Below are positions 14,301-25,424 of a stretch of 64,000 nucleotides of DNA, one piece after another. The stretch's first letter is position 1. Each line of letters begins with the position of its first letter. The position numbers and the translations under genes were made by a program. The notes under the pieces are model-generated. The model saw only the letters and a list, made by a program, of their open reading frames with translations, ran no database searches and had not been told where the DNA came from. This DNA is from Talpa occidentalis (taxonomy: Eukaryota > Chordata > Mammalia > Eulipotyphla > Talpidae): the NCBI RefSeq assembly GCF_014898055.3, contig NW_023604295.1, positions 66,365,730-66,429,729 on the forward strand, read 5' to 3'.

Positions 14301-15440
14301 ATTATGGTTTGCCAATATATATTTCTAGTAAATGACACAATATAGAATATAGCATTTACATATCATTCAGTTTGCTAAAGTGCTCAATGTTCCTATAGTA
14401 AGTTACAAATGATTAGAAGAAATTCAAATATTTAAGTGGTGTGGCTTAAAACAATTTTTCAAAGAAGTTTTGGCCTTAAGAGTTAGTGATTGTATTCACA
14501 GATCATTAGGAACAGACTACAAAAGGTATACAGGGAAAAGCAATGAATGTATTAAGTAGACAATTTTATAGGAAACATTGGTGTCTTTAGTATTAGGTTT
14601 GCACTTTAATCCATTGAAAAGAGATGTATGCCCATTACAACGAAAATAAATAACCCAACCTCAAGGAAATGCCATTTGCTGCATATGAACATTCTTTCCT
14701 AATTTGCTATTCAGTTATTTACTATAATGACCCAGGAGATTTTCCCCATTCATTAAATTCATTCTCCTATTTGTAAATAAGTCCTTAAACAAAGAGAATC
14801 CAACCTAAGCTTATTGTAATTCCTGCAAATATTACTTATGTTAATGTGGCATATGCTGCTCATTAGAACCTGTACCATAAAGCTTACTCGCCTGGTGGGA
14901 TACACATCACTTCGATATAGCAGTTGCAACACACACACACACACATCTCTGCTTCCACAAACATTGATTTCCCTTTAGTTCATTCATAAATGCCACGATC
15001 CGAAGTAGGACAACCTGTCATTATCTTTAAACACACTAAAGAATGTAGAGAGGAGGGCTGGATTTTCTTTTAAACTTCTCAGAGTACTACATGGTCATAA
15101 TTAGAAAATGAAATGCTGCCACGGCTATTTGGGAATTAACATCCCGGTTGTAAAAGTGGAGAGTGTTTCTTCCTCTCTTTCTGCTTAAAATTAGCGAAAC
15201 AAGTTAAATGCTTGAATTGGTATCAGATTAAAAACAGTTGAGGTTTAAACAATCAAAAATACCTCTTATTAAAGTATTTTAAAGGACAACTGAAAAATAA
15301 AAGCACATCTTAGTTTACTCTCAAAGCAAACCCCTTGATTCTGAAGCACCTTAAGGACCTGAAAAGGTTTCGTGAGAACGTGCTCTGAGGAGCTTTAGCC
15401 CTGCGGGGCTGGGCTGTGCGCGCTGCTGTACCTGGCTTAC

Positions 15441-15528
15441 CTTCATTGGAAGGTTGGAGAATCAGTTCCCCGAAGCAGCTGAGAACAGAGCAGCTGAGAA
15501 GGAGGAGGATGGAGAAGTGACAATCCAT
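15441..15528 (-). CDS. EPHA3: EPHA3 exon 1 (signal peptide), 5' coding exon
   Basis: First coding exon of the ephrin type-A receptor 3, a plasma-membrane receptor tyrosine kinase for GPI-anchored ephrins used in axon guidance and tissue patterning. Reading from the ATG at 15528-15526 the exon encodes 29 codons plus one base. It begins MDCHFSILLLLSCSVL and ends GELILQPSNE; human EPHA3 exon 1, as I remember it, also has exactly 29 residues with about five differences. The run of Leu/Ile is the signal-peptide core, and by analogy to human the mature chain starts at ELI. The start has A at -3 and G at +4. The exon ends in AATGAAG followed by a GTAAGC donor (15434-15440), phase 1, as required for the Val codon that opens human exon 2. 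The rest of the gene lies to the left, beyond the window. Gene identity rests on this short exon, but length, phase and sequence all agree. Confidence 0.93.
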
Positions 15529-15900
15529 GTTGTTGGTGCAGAGGGCAGTGAGAGGAGCATATCTCCATGAAGCATGCCACTGATGTGAGGGGGAGCGCTC
15601 TGATTGCTGGAGAAGTTACCATGCTCCGCTTGCAGGCTGATGTCAAGTTTGACACTGGAGATAAGGAGGAGTCTGGCTGCCTTTCCGCGAACCTCGCTCA
15701 GGGACATCCCAGGGTCCTAGTGCCGTCGGAAGCGATCTCTGAAGATGAACAGCACAGCAGGAGCCAGTTTGCAGATAGCTCTGAAACACAGAGTTGGGAA
15801 GGAAGTGGGAGGGAGTGTAGGGATGTCGCCAGTGGGGCAGGAAATCCAGAAGTTGTGAGGGGGGATAGTGGTGGGGTGAGAAAAACACCCTCTCTTTATT
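15529..15900 (-). promoter_or_regulatory. EPHA3: EPHA3 5' leader and proximal promoter region
   Basis: Sequence immediately upstream of the EPHA3 start codon. It is richer in GC and CpG than its surroundings (about 15 CpG between 15370 and 15835) but is far from the density of the island at 8.2-8.7 kb. The leader contains several ATGs upstream of the real start. One opens an 81-codon frame (15707 to 15462) that overlaps the EPHA3 start out of frame. I see no convincing TATA box at a fixed distance, so the transcription start is not defined here. Its role as leader and promoter is inferred from position. Confidence 0.65.
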
Positions 15901-16099
15901 TTCAATGAAAAGCAGCTATTTTATTGTTTGCTTTAAGGCTAAGTCGCTGAAGAAATGAGAAACCCTGACAGTGTCACAGAGCAGTGTGAGTGGAAAAGAA
16001 GCCAAATGCCAGAGAAATGTTTGTTATTAAAAGAACAAAAGCATTTCCTTCAAAAAAAAAATCAATGATGATTGTATAATTCAAAGGGAAATTAGGATG

Positions 16100-17690
16100 A
16101 TTCTTTACTATGTTCCATGTGATCATGATTATTCACAGGTCCTTTGTCATGCTGAAGGACTCTACTACAGAAACTCTTTTTAGGGCTACACCAAATGGTA
16201 TTGGGTCTTTAAATGGATTTTGCACAGGGATTTCAATGCAAGTGGTTTTCCACTTTTCGTCTGGTTTGCAAAATTAACCTTTAGCATCTTAAGGAAATGA
16301 ATTAGCCATTCCTAGCAATAGCTACTGGTCAGCATTCATCCCCTTTCCTGCATTGTGGATATAAATAAGAGTAATACAAATCAAATCTAAAGTTCTTATT
16401 ACACCTCGCTAACGCCTTCCCTCACCACTTAGCAGCATTAGCATGCTGGGCTCTGTGACATAAATAATGCATAATTCACAGCTCCCCATCAGTTTTTCAA
16501 GCACCTTCAATCTAATAATGGTTGAACACTGTTCTTTAACTTTCCAAATTCAATGGCTACATAACAGTAACCATGCAATTCTCCACTTATTCTACGCCCC
16601 ATGATTATAAATGGTTTGTCTTATTTCCTGTTCCCTTGTTGGACAGTGTAATTGTAATCTACTCCAGCCAAATAATTTTGTAATTTATAATTTAAGAACA
16701 AGTCTTACTTATCTTTAAAGCATTCCCCAGAAAATGATTGTTCAACTATCCTCCCACTCATCTGTCTTTTCCATTCTAAACAGAAAACAAGACTCTTAGA
16801 TTCCCTGCACAACTACAGAATATAAAGGTATGTTGACAACTTTAAGACCATTGATCAATTTTAAAACTCTAAGTTATGGGATGTAAATAAGGATTTGACA
16901 GGCCCTTGCTAATAATATATTCATTTCACAAATACCATGTTTTGAACTAGTCTGATAATACTTTGCTGACTGGCGTGGGGTTTGGGAGGTAGGTAGAGGG
17001 AGCCATGGGGAATGAATGACCCCTGGATTTTCTGTGGATGCCTTGTTACTTTGTATCTCTAACTTCTTCCCACATTATGTCACTGGAGGCTGTAGAACTC
17101 TCTTCAAGTGCCAAGTCTGTCAGAATTGAAAATAATGACAGATACTGAACAGAGGACTCAGATAGTGGTGACTGCGGCATTTTTTAAAGACTACAGAACA
17201 ACTGTAGTCTTTCCATTAGGCACAGTTCCATTGTTCTAGGTTTAGATAAGATTTGTGTGAGACTTGAAAGAAAATAAAATCTTATTTGGAAGTACAGATT
17301 TTAAAACATTTTGGAAAACATGCCAATGGGTGCTGATATGCACAAATAGTGGTTCTCTTCACGTGAATTCTCTTTTTCACACTCAAACTGGTTATCACTG
17401 TGGCTTACAGGAAGTGATAATACTATCAAAATGAGTAAGCTACAATTCCTGATCATGGAATATAACGTAAAAATATAACATGGAATATAATATAAAAATA
17501 TAACATGTCAATTATAGACTCCACAAGTCAAGTAGACTTTAGACAGTAAGAGTTTCTATAGCTGGAACAACCATTCTGGATAGATGTGAGAAAGGGTGAT
17601 GCCAAGCAAACAGAAGGCAACAATGAACTTGATCACAGCAAGAGTGGACAGAGGTGAGGGTAGTTAATTCATAAAGGAAGTTCTTATCAA
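16100..17690. other. EPHA3 5' flank without a gene
   Basis: No exon or repeat recognised. The part 16380-16700 is less repetitive, with TAAT and ATGCATAAT-type motifs, and is noted as a possible enhancer in the findings. Confidence 0.5.
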
Positions 17691-17712
17691 GAAAGACAAA
17701 ACTGAGTTGCAG

Positions 17713-17994
17713 AGCCTCTCCTGGTGGGGCAGGCGGTTGAGTGCCACGCTGTGAAGCTGTCCGCAGCCACTGCAACACTGGTTCGATCCCGGCTGGCCAG
17801 CGAGGGTCTCACATGGCACGGCAGACCTCTCCTGTCATGCCCACTGCTCCCCTCAGCAGTGTATTTCAGTGGTCTGCCTGTTCTGTTCCCTGTTCTGTCT
17901 CTGGTGAATCCTCTCACCCTCCAGTTTATCTGGCCTGTACCCCAGTTCTTGTATAAATAAATAAATAAATCTTTAAAAAAAAACAAAAACAAAA
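17713..17994 (+). mobile_element. tRNA-derived SINE, copy 4
   Basis: Head with box A (TGGGGCAGGCGGTTGAG) and box B (GGTTCGATCCC), shared body, (AAAT)n tail and TCTTTAAAA. Perfect 15-bp TSD AAAACTGAGTTGCAG at 17698-17712 and 17995-18009, indicating a relatively recent insertion upstream of EPHA3. Confidence 0.96.
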
Positions 17995-18360
17995 AAAACT
18001 GAGTTGCAGCTGGAAACATGAGTTCATTAGTTAGAGGATGGTCCAGAAGGCTTACAGGAAGACAATGTAACCTAAACAAAATCAGATTAGTTTCCAAATG
18101 AAGGCAAAAGAAAGCATGTAGTATGTAGAGCAAAGAACATGTGTGGTATAAAGAAAGTCAGGAAACTAGGAGGTAAAGGGTGGGGAGACAGTGCCAAGAG
18201 GTGTTCTATTAAAGGCTGATGAAAAAAATGCAGGGATTTCTATGGCACATGTCAATGATGTTATAAAACATTGTGTTCAAAAAAAGGAGACATCGAAAGT
18301 ATTTCAGCAAATAGTAACTCAATCATATCTGAGTTTGGGGAAGAAACGTTACCAATAGCA

Positions 18361-18575
18361 TAGTTTCTCACCTGTGGTCTAAGGACCACCTGCTATTATT
18401 ATTCCAGGTGCTATAAGTACCTGGGATACTTTTTAAAGTTTCATATTCATCCATTCGACCCACCAACACTTACTGAATCTAATCTCTAGTGTTGTGACCA
18501 AGGAAGTGCAACTTGACAAGCTCCCAAGATGATTCTCATTTTCCCTGATGGTTCAGAATCACCACTTAATTTGAA
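18361..18575 (+). mobile_element. hAT-type non-autonomous DNA transposon (MER5/MER20-like)
   Basis: Starts TAGTTTCTCACCTGTGGTCT and ends near GGTTCAGAATCACCACTTAA, with CTTACTGAATCTAATCTCTA in the middle. These landmarks match old hAT-Charlie MITEs of placentals. The exact subfamily is not determinable by eye. Confidence 0.6.
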
Positions 18576-18579
18576 GGAG

Positions 18580-21460
18580 AGAAAATCAAAGGCAGGCTGG
18601 GGAGATTTGAGGCTATTTTTAAAGTAAAACTAAAGTGATAAGGAATTAACCTAGAATCTATCTAATAGAAATAAGATACAAGAATAAATATGCATTGGAT
18701 ATTAAATAAATATTCTTCCAAAAATTGGGTTGGGGATTGAGTAAGAAGAGATGATTAAGATATTTACAATATTTAGTTCATTGAATAGATTAGCTTAACA
18801 AAATGTGAGTTCGTGACCACATATTAGATTCAGCAAAGCATAGCTAACACCTTGTCTCCACCCCTTACAATAATTTAGAATGATATCAAGAAAGTTTGTC
18901 AAATGTTAAATCAAGATACATGCGGAGGGTTTTCATAGTACAGGAGGTAGGGAGGTAACTCAAATTAAGGGTCAACAGATACTCCTCTGGAGTAGATGGC
19001 AATTGAGTGGCATCTGGAAATAATGGTTTTTTTTTTTTTTTTTGGAGAGAATGAGAAATATCTCTATTAGTAGAGAACAGATTTTGAATGGATGTCAGAG
19101 AGTACTGGAAGGTGGAGAAAGGAGGCATAGGAAGGAGAAAAGTCATGAAGAATTCTGCAAGTTCTCCTAAAGACTTGAGGATGATATGGGCAGAAGAGGC
19201 ACATTCAATATGCATTTTAGAAAGATCATATTGATATGCCTAAGCGGGTATATAAACAGAAGCAAAAACACGAATTAGGAGCTAAGAGATCAATTAGAAG
19301 CCCTTTGTAATATGATAGCCAGTATCATGTAGAGGTAGTAGCGGAATTCTTGAATCACCAACCAAGGTCACTGCCCTGGCTATGTTTCTTTAAGTAAAAT
19401 TCTTATGCTAAAGGAGCCTTTCTTGGGGGGGGGGGGGTTGTAAGATTATAAGCAATTTGGAATATCACAGATAAAATATAAGCTTAGTGCTTGACACATT
19501 AAATGCATTCACTACATTAAATTTTTTTTTTAACTTAGTAGAGAGATCTAGCAGGTATGACACTGACCAGTGATGGCACAACTAGAATTCATATAAATAT
19601 AAGGGCATGGTTGGTAAAACTTCATAATAAATTGATTATAAGAAATTAAATAGATGGAAAAGTCTAGGAGACCTTTCAATTTCTGACTGGAGTAAAGATG
19701 TAGTCAAGAATGCAAGAGAGACTTGAGGAGAGAAAATGGGCATAGAATATAAATAATTCTATTTTAGATGTATCTAACTGAAGTGACCAAAGGAAAACCA
19801 AAGGTAGATGAACTATTAAGAGACCAATTCCTTGACTAAATTTGTTCCTTTGGAAATAATTTCCTTGCAAATAGCCTATAAAAAATAACTAGATTCATTC
19901 ATGCAAGCAGAAGTGTTGGCAGGAGGATTACTTTTCCAAGGATGAAAATCTATCATGGACCAATATTTAAAAAGCAGGCAGAAATAGACAAGAGCAAAGA
20001 ACTCGAAGAGATGAGCATGTTAGAAGTGAAAGCTTTGAAGAATTTCACAAACAGTTCATGGTCAACAGTGCAGGTAGCAAAAATATCCAACATGATAGTC
20101 AGTGATAGGCAATTGCTTGCAATTGCTTTTGACACCTAAGATTTTGACAGCTATTGATTTTGACAACTTTGGTGGTAGCATTTTTAGTAATTGGGCTGCA
20201 AGTAAGATTAAGGCAAAAAAATAAATGGAAAATGAGATAGTAGAAATAATAAATATACTACTCTTTCAGGAACAAATGCCAAATGCTTAGAGAATGCAAG
20301 CCAAAGAATGGGGAAAGCAAAGTTTATAGAAAGTATTTAAAAAAAAAAGTGGAGAGGTCTACATGAATCCCCCCTCCTGTTCTTAGCTGACTAGTGATGC
20401 AATTAATTGACAAGGACTTTAGTGGATAAGTTGGGAATGTGGAGAAATGGTGGGAAAGTAATGAGTTCTGTTTAATACATGGTGAAGTACTACTGCAGAT
20501 ATTTGAGACAGCAGTTGAATATAAGAAGGTAAGGCCAGGCAGAGACTGCAAATTTAATAACCATTGGTAAATAAAGAGTAGCTTGACCCACTGAAATATA
20601 TAAAATTATCCAAAAGTATTATAAACAGTGAGAGAGAAAAAGGATATAGAATAGAATTATGATTAAATAAAATATTTAGAAGACAGTGGATATACAATTA
20701 CTAGAATGTATTGATTAAGAGGAAAAACTGAAAAGGAAAGAAAAAGAGAATAGTTGGGGATGAAAGTTTCAGATGAAATCCACCAAACTGAAAAAGTTTG
20801 AAGTAGAGTGAAAACAAAATTATTTTTCCGGTTAAAGAAATGATCAAAGGACTGAGAATCCTATCCAGGAAATCATGTATAGAACCGTAAAATAATTTAG
20901 AGTCTATCACCTAACAGAGCTAACTAGAATAGTCATCTCTACATTGTGTTCACAGAGTCATAGGCAACAATAGGGAAAGGATCTGAAATATCTTGCCATT
21001 AAACAAATTAAATATGAGAAAAAGTAGTTATGAGATATTTTACAGAAGATCTGTTACATCAGTGTTTGGGTGTGATTAGAAGAACAATAACCCAAGGAAT
21101 CTTCGTGAAAGTCAGATTTTTTTTCAGTTACTGAATTCAGTTACTGATTTTTAATTAGCAGTCGTCACAGTAGATAGCACACATTAATTTGTTGTTTATT
21201 TGATATCTGAATTAATATACATTGAATTTAAAGATGGAAGTTTATGCAATCAATCTAAAAATTAATGTACATAAATTAATTGAAAAATGATAACTCTAAG
21301 TTGGAAAGATTTCATCCAATTGTTATAAAGTCATCAAAAGAAAAACAAAACATGATCACAAATGTGATTTGTTGGGACTAACCAATGCTATTTAAAACAT
21401 ATTCTTACACTCACTTTTATAATTAACTCTGAAACATTTCTCCATTAAAAAAAAAAACAA
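18580..21460. other. intergenic AT-rich stretch
   Basis: No gene seen. Apart from the poly-G run I recognise no young repeat. Some pieces (19100-19400) could be very old repeats. Confidence 0.5.
19425..19437. repeat. poly-G run
   Basis: Thirteen consecutive G in AT-rich DNA; length may be unstable or a sequencing-sensitive spot. Confidence 0.9.
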
Positions 21461-21463
21461 CTT

Positions 21464-21728
21464 GGGCCTCCCTGGTGGCGCAGGCGGTTGAGCACCACAC
21501 TGTGAAGCTGTCCGCAGCCTCTGCAGCACCGGTTCAATCCCCAGCCCCCGGAGAGGGTCCCACATGGCGTGCAGACCTCTCCTGCCGTCCGCTGCACCCC
21601 TCAGCAGTGTATTTCATCAGTCTGCCTGTTCTGTTCCCTGCTCTGGCTCTGGTGACTCGTCTTACCCTCCCGTGCATCTGGCCTGTACCCCGGTTCTTGT
21701 ATAAAATTAAATAAATCTTTAAAAAACA
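21464..21728 (+). mobile_element. tRNA-derived SINE, copy 5
   Basis: Cleanest head of the set: GGGCCTCCCTGGTGGCGCAG. The B box has one change (GGTTCAATCCC). The body and AATAAATCTTT tail are complete. It lies in an A-rich, ACAA-containing context (about 21447-21463 and 21722-21735), so the TSD is probably A-rich and cannot be delimited exactly. Confidence 0.95.
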
Positions 21729-21734
21729 AACAAT

Positions 21735-23950
21735 GCCAAAAAATAAAAAGAAACTTTACTACCACCATACTTCTCAGTCTTCCATTTCTCTTGCCAAAAG
21801 ACAGTCCAACAAGCCCAGGGTTCATTTTAAAATCTAAGGAAAACATCCTAGAGTTCTGAGCAAGAGCATATAGGACTTGAGGCAGTAGTGGGGAATGAAT
21901 AATATTTTTTGGCTCAAATAGAACCTGTATCAGTTCTTTTAAGTCCATTTTGGAGAAGTAATCATATGTTTGCACATGTAAGTGTGTGTATATATACAGA
22001 GAGAGAGAATCACATACATACTACAGACATAAAATACTGGATTGATACACTATCCAACAGTGTTTTTAGAAAGGGAATCTCAACCTTCAATATGGAGGAT
22101 ATTGGGAGGTCATTAAGATACAAATTCTGATTTAATAAATCTAGGAGGAGATTTGAGATTCTGCATTTATAACAAGCTCTGACACTCTATATGGTAAATT
22201 TCTAGAAGACATATATCTTCCTTGAAAAATTAATAAAAACATGTAGATATATATTTAAACATAAGAATTAAAATAAGAAAAAGTCAGGTGGTAAAACTAT
22301 GAGAATACATAATCCAATCGATCCATCTTATCTTCCAATGAACTTGAAGGTAAATTTAATGCTCCCACAAACCACTTGATAATAATTTTTTACCCTAAAT
22401 CCCTCTCTTTTTGAAGGTATATAGTTAAGACTAATTCATCTTTAGTGTGATTTCTCATTCATTTTCATTTAAATTACTCTGAAAGTATTCTATAATTTGC
22501 TGATCTGCTTTATTATTTAACTGTTTCAAAGGTATGAGATGTTTGCCCAATATTTTAAGTTCTTTAAAGACAAATACCTAACATGGTTCAACTATTTCAT
22601 AATACAACTGATGTTTGATAATTTTTCAAGACTTGTGTTAAAAGACCATATTTCAATCATCCGAATAGATCTGCAGACTTAACAAATTTAAGAAAACCAC
22701 TGCAAAAGCAAACCTATGGAAATAATACAAAATGAATTTGTATTTCTTAGTGTTAGTATGTTTAAAGATGAAAAAATAAGGCCTCTCAATTATGATCAAT
22801 TAATTTTATATACAAAATAACATTTTAGTTTTCTCAACTCACTGCTAAACAGTTCAGTGAAACAAGCAATAGATATATGGAGTATTGATTGAAGACAAAG
22901 TTTGTTAATGATATAACAAAAGCTAAATTTATGGGTCAGGTGAAAATGTGGGTGCATCCAGAATATTTTTAACATAAAGTAAAAGGTGGAAAAAGATTAT
23001 TAAATGCTCTATAGAAGTATATTTTGAGAACACATGGCTTCAATTTTGTTTCTCCAGTATCTTGTAAGCCATAACATAAAATAGCATTACTCAATACAGA
23101 AAAATTAACTGATTATGTGCTTGTCTAACCATAGTCGTCAATTCAGTTGGGAACTGGAAAAATAATCCATATTAAGTCATAAGGATCTTATATTCAACAG
23201 TGTCAACCATTTGTGATTTTTCACGGATGCTCTGGTTTCCACAAGTGCCCAAATAACCTCACCTGTTTTTCTAATTTGTCTCCTAGACTGTGCTATGGGT
23301 CAGTGATCCCTATTATGTCACGTCAATACAGTGGTTAAATAATGATAAATAATTTAAAATGTGGCAGGTAATCCACATCTTAATGTCAATCATCTTTACC
23401 CAGACAATATTCCCCAAGTTTAGTGGAAGCTACTTCTATTTCAAAATCTAGGCTTTAATATATTCAAATAAATTTCCTTAAATAAAAATATATATATATT
23501 TTAGAAAGGTGATTGTAACTTCAAAGGTAACGAAACTCAAAACTTAATCAAGTTAAGATGCATTTCACCTGAAGCATCCAAAAATAATTACAAATATTCG
23601 TATACTTTTTTTCAAGACAAGAAATTATACTTTCCTCAATGTCTTAATTATGGCAATAAAAAGATTAAGAGTCTGCATTCTATATTCTTATTATTTAAAT
23701 GTATTATTTTGTAATTTCTACTAATGAGTTACTTTACGGTGAGCTCAGATTATGCTCAGAAGTTCAATAATCACTTAAAAATTATTTTTTGAAACACCTG
23801 GATAAGTAAAGTGACAACTTGGAGCTTTTTCAGTTCCCTTTGGATTACAAAAGCTAGAATAAATTTAAAGGTCAAATTCACATTTAGGATGTCTTTCTAT
23901 TGCAAGTGCCACCATGTCTAAAGAAACTAAGGAGTAACACCACATGCCAG
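21735..23950. other. intergenic AT-rich stretch
   Basis: Nothing recognisable beyond a short AT dinucleotide run near 23490. Confidence 0.5.
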
Positions 23951-23957
23951 TACTCAC

Positions 23958-24076
23958 TTCAGGAATTTTTTCTGTCGAACCTGGCTTAATAAAACGCTGT
24001 AGGTCATGCGATCCACTAGAGGGCTCTGGAGAGGCAGCTGCCACGTCAGTGGAAGGTTCCCAAGTGTAACTCAATC
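23958..24076 (-). other. exon-like segment of an unrecognised minus-strand gene
   Basis: 119 bp bounded on the minus strand by an acceptor (TGTTGTGTCTATAG, then GATTGAG) and a GTGAGT donor (plus ACTCAC at 23952-23957). It has four CpGs in a CpG-poor neighbourhood. One frame is open throughout and beyond, including GSHDLQRFIKPGSTEKIPE directly before the donor. I do not recognise the protein. A second frame is also mostly open but has TGA as its second codon. It lies about 8.4 kb upstream of EPHA3 on the same strand. Could be a real coding exon, a non-coding RNA exon or chance. Confidence 0.4.
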
Positions 24077-25295
24077 CTATAGACACAACACCCAGAGGTC
24101 TTTGCAGAAATTAGCACAACTTTATTTTTAGGTTTTACTTCATTATTTCCTGAGTGGCGGTAATGAAAAAGGGTATGAATGTCTATGAACATTGTTGAGT
24201 TTTATCTAATCACGTATCTTTCTTCTACTTACCTTATTTGGACCTGAAGATATGTTTATAGTAGAGCTGAGATATCAAGAAAAAAAAGTCAGATTTGAAT
24301 ACTAATCCAGAGAAATGTAACCATTTCCACACTAAAAAGTGTTGAAATGAGAGATATTGTTTCTTCTTTGTAATTCTTTTTACACTGTGTTTCCTCATCA
24401 AATTTCTAATCCCCATTGAAAGATGGAAGAATGACTCAAATTTGCAGTAGAGTTCAGGTAGTTTTTGCAAAATGTATGACTTGTTAAAATGAAATAGAAT
24501 TGACAGTGGAATAAAGATGATACATAAAATAGTCATCACCTAAGAAGTCCTTTCAGTATATGGAGCACAGAGAGAACAGGGGCTTCTTTGCAGCTTAAGG
24601 GGAAAAAGTTATTGCACAAAGCAACAACTACAGCCAAAAAAAAAACAAAAACAAAAACAAAAAAACCCTGAATAATTTGATCTAGGCATTTTAAATGTAG
24701 AGGTGTACTACTTCTAGAAGGGATCAAAATAAAAATGGATACATCAAATCTGCTAATATGTTTTGGGGCAGCAATGAACCTAATGTTCCTGTAGAATTGC
24801 TCCCATTAGTAAAAGTAATTCAGCTCATCATGACTTTCAAGAGAGACATTATACAGTTTTTGAATAATTCATAACATTCTTGTAAGGGTGAGCTTTTCCT
24901 CCAGAGGAGAAAAACTCCTCTCTTTTCTATAAAACTAAATTTCTTTTCTATAACCTAATCTCTCTTCTATATTTGCTGCAAGAACTTGAATTATCTGTTT
25001 CGATATTCTTCAGAATGGAGGTTTGTACAATTTCCATAATACTTAACAATGTCCTTGTTAAGAGTCTTCTAGCTCAAGAATATATTTAATGCATTACTGG
25101 GGACCCTTCATTGATAGAGCAATATGCCAAACCTAAGAAATACCATACTGTATTATGACAAGTCTGATGAAATCCAGAATACTGTATTGTTAGAAATATA
25201 AGGTAGATGCTAAGGAGCTTTATGGACCACCTGTGACCAAAGTCTGAGCCTGCCAAAAGATGAGTTCATCCAAAATACTGTGCAATTAAACAAAT

Positions 25296-25418
25296 AAAGT
25301 ATAAATTCCAGGAGAGTAGATATTTTGGTCTGTTTTGTTCACTGCTGTCTTTTCAACATCTGAAACAGTGTATGGCACTTAGTAGGACCACAATCAGTAG
25401 TTGGTGAATAAATGAAAA
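25296..25418 (+). mobile_element. L2 LINE 3' end
   Basis: GTCTGTTTTGTTCACTGCTG, then AACAGTGTATGGCACTTAGTAGG and a GGTGAATAAATGAA end match the L2 3' terminus. Confidence 0.85.
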
Positions 25419-25424
25419 TGTAAT

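Larger units (their letters stand above)
1..15440 (-). other. EPHA3: EPHA3 intron 1, 5' part
   Basis: Follows the exon 1 donor on the minus strand. I looked for exon 2, which in human is a short exon of about 65 bp continuing the N-terminus, and did not see it, so the intron probably runs past the window edge. Contents are AT-rich sequence, three copies of the tRNA-SINE (two plus, one minus), one L1 3' end and the CpG island. No other exon is evident. Confidence 0.8.

Noticed and set aside
1..15440. Search for EPHA3 exon 2
   Set aside because: No segment matched the expected short exon by eye; presumed outside the window.
15567..15908. 113-codon plus-strand frame opposite the EPHA3 leader
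   Set aside because: Antisense to the EPHA3 leader, no known protein; probably incidental to moderate GC content.
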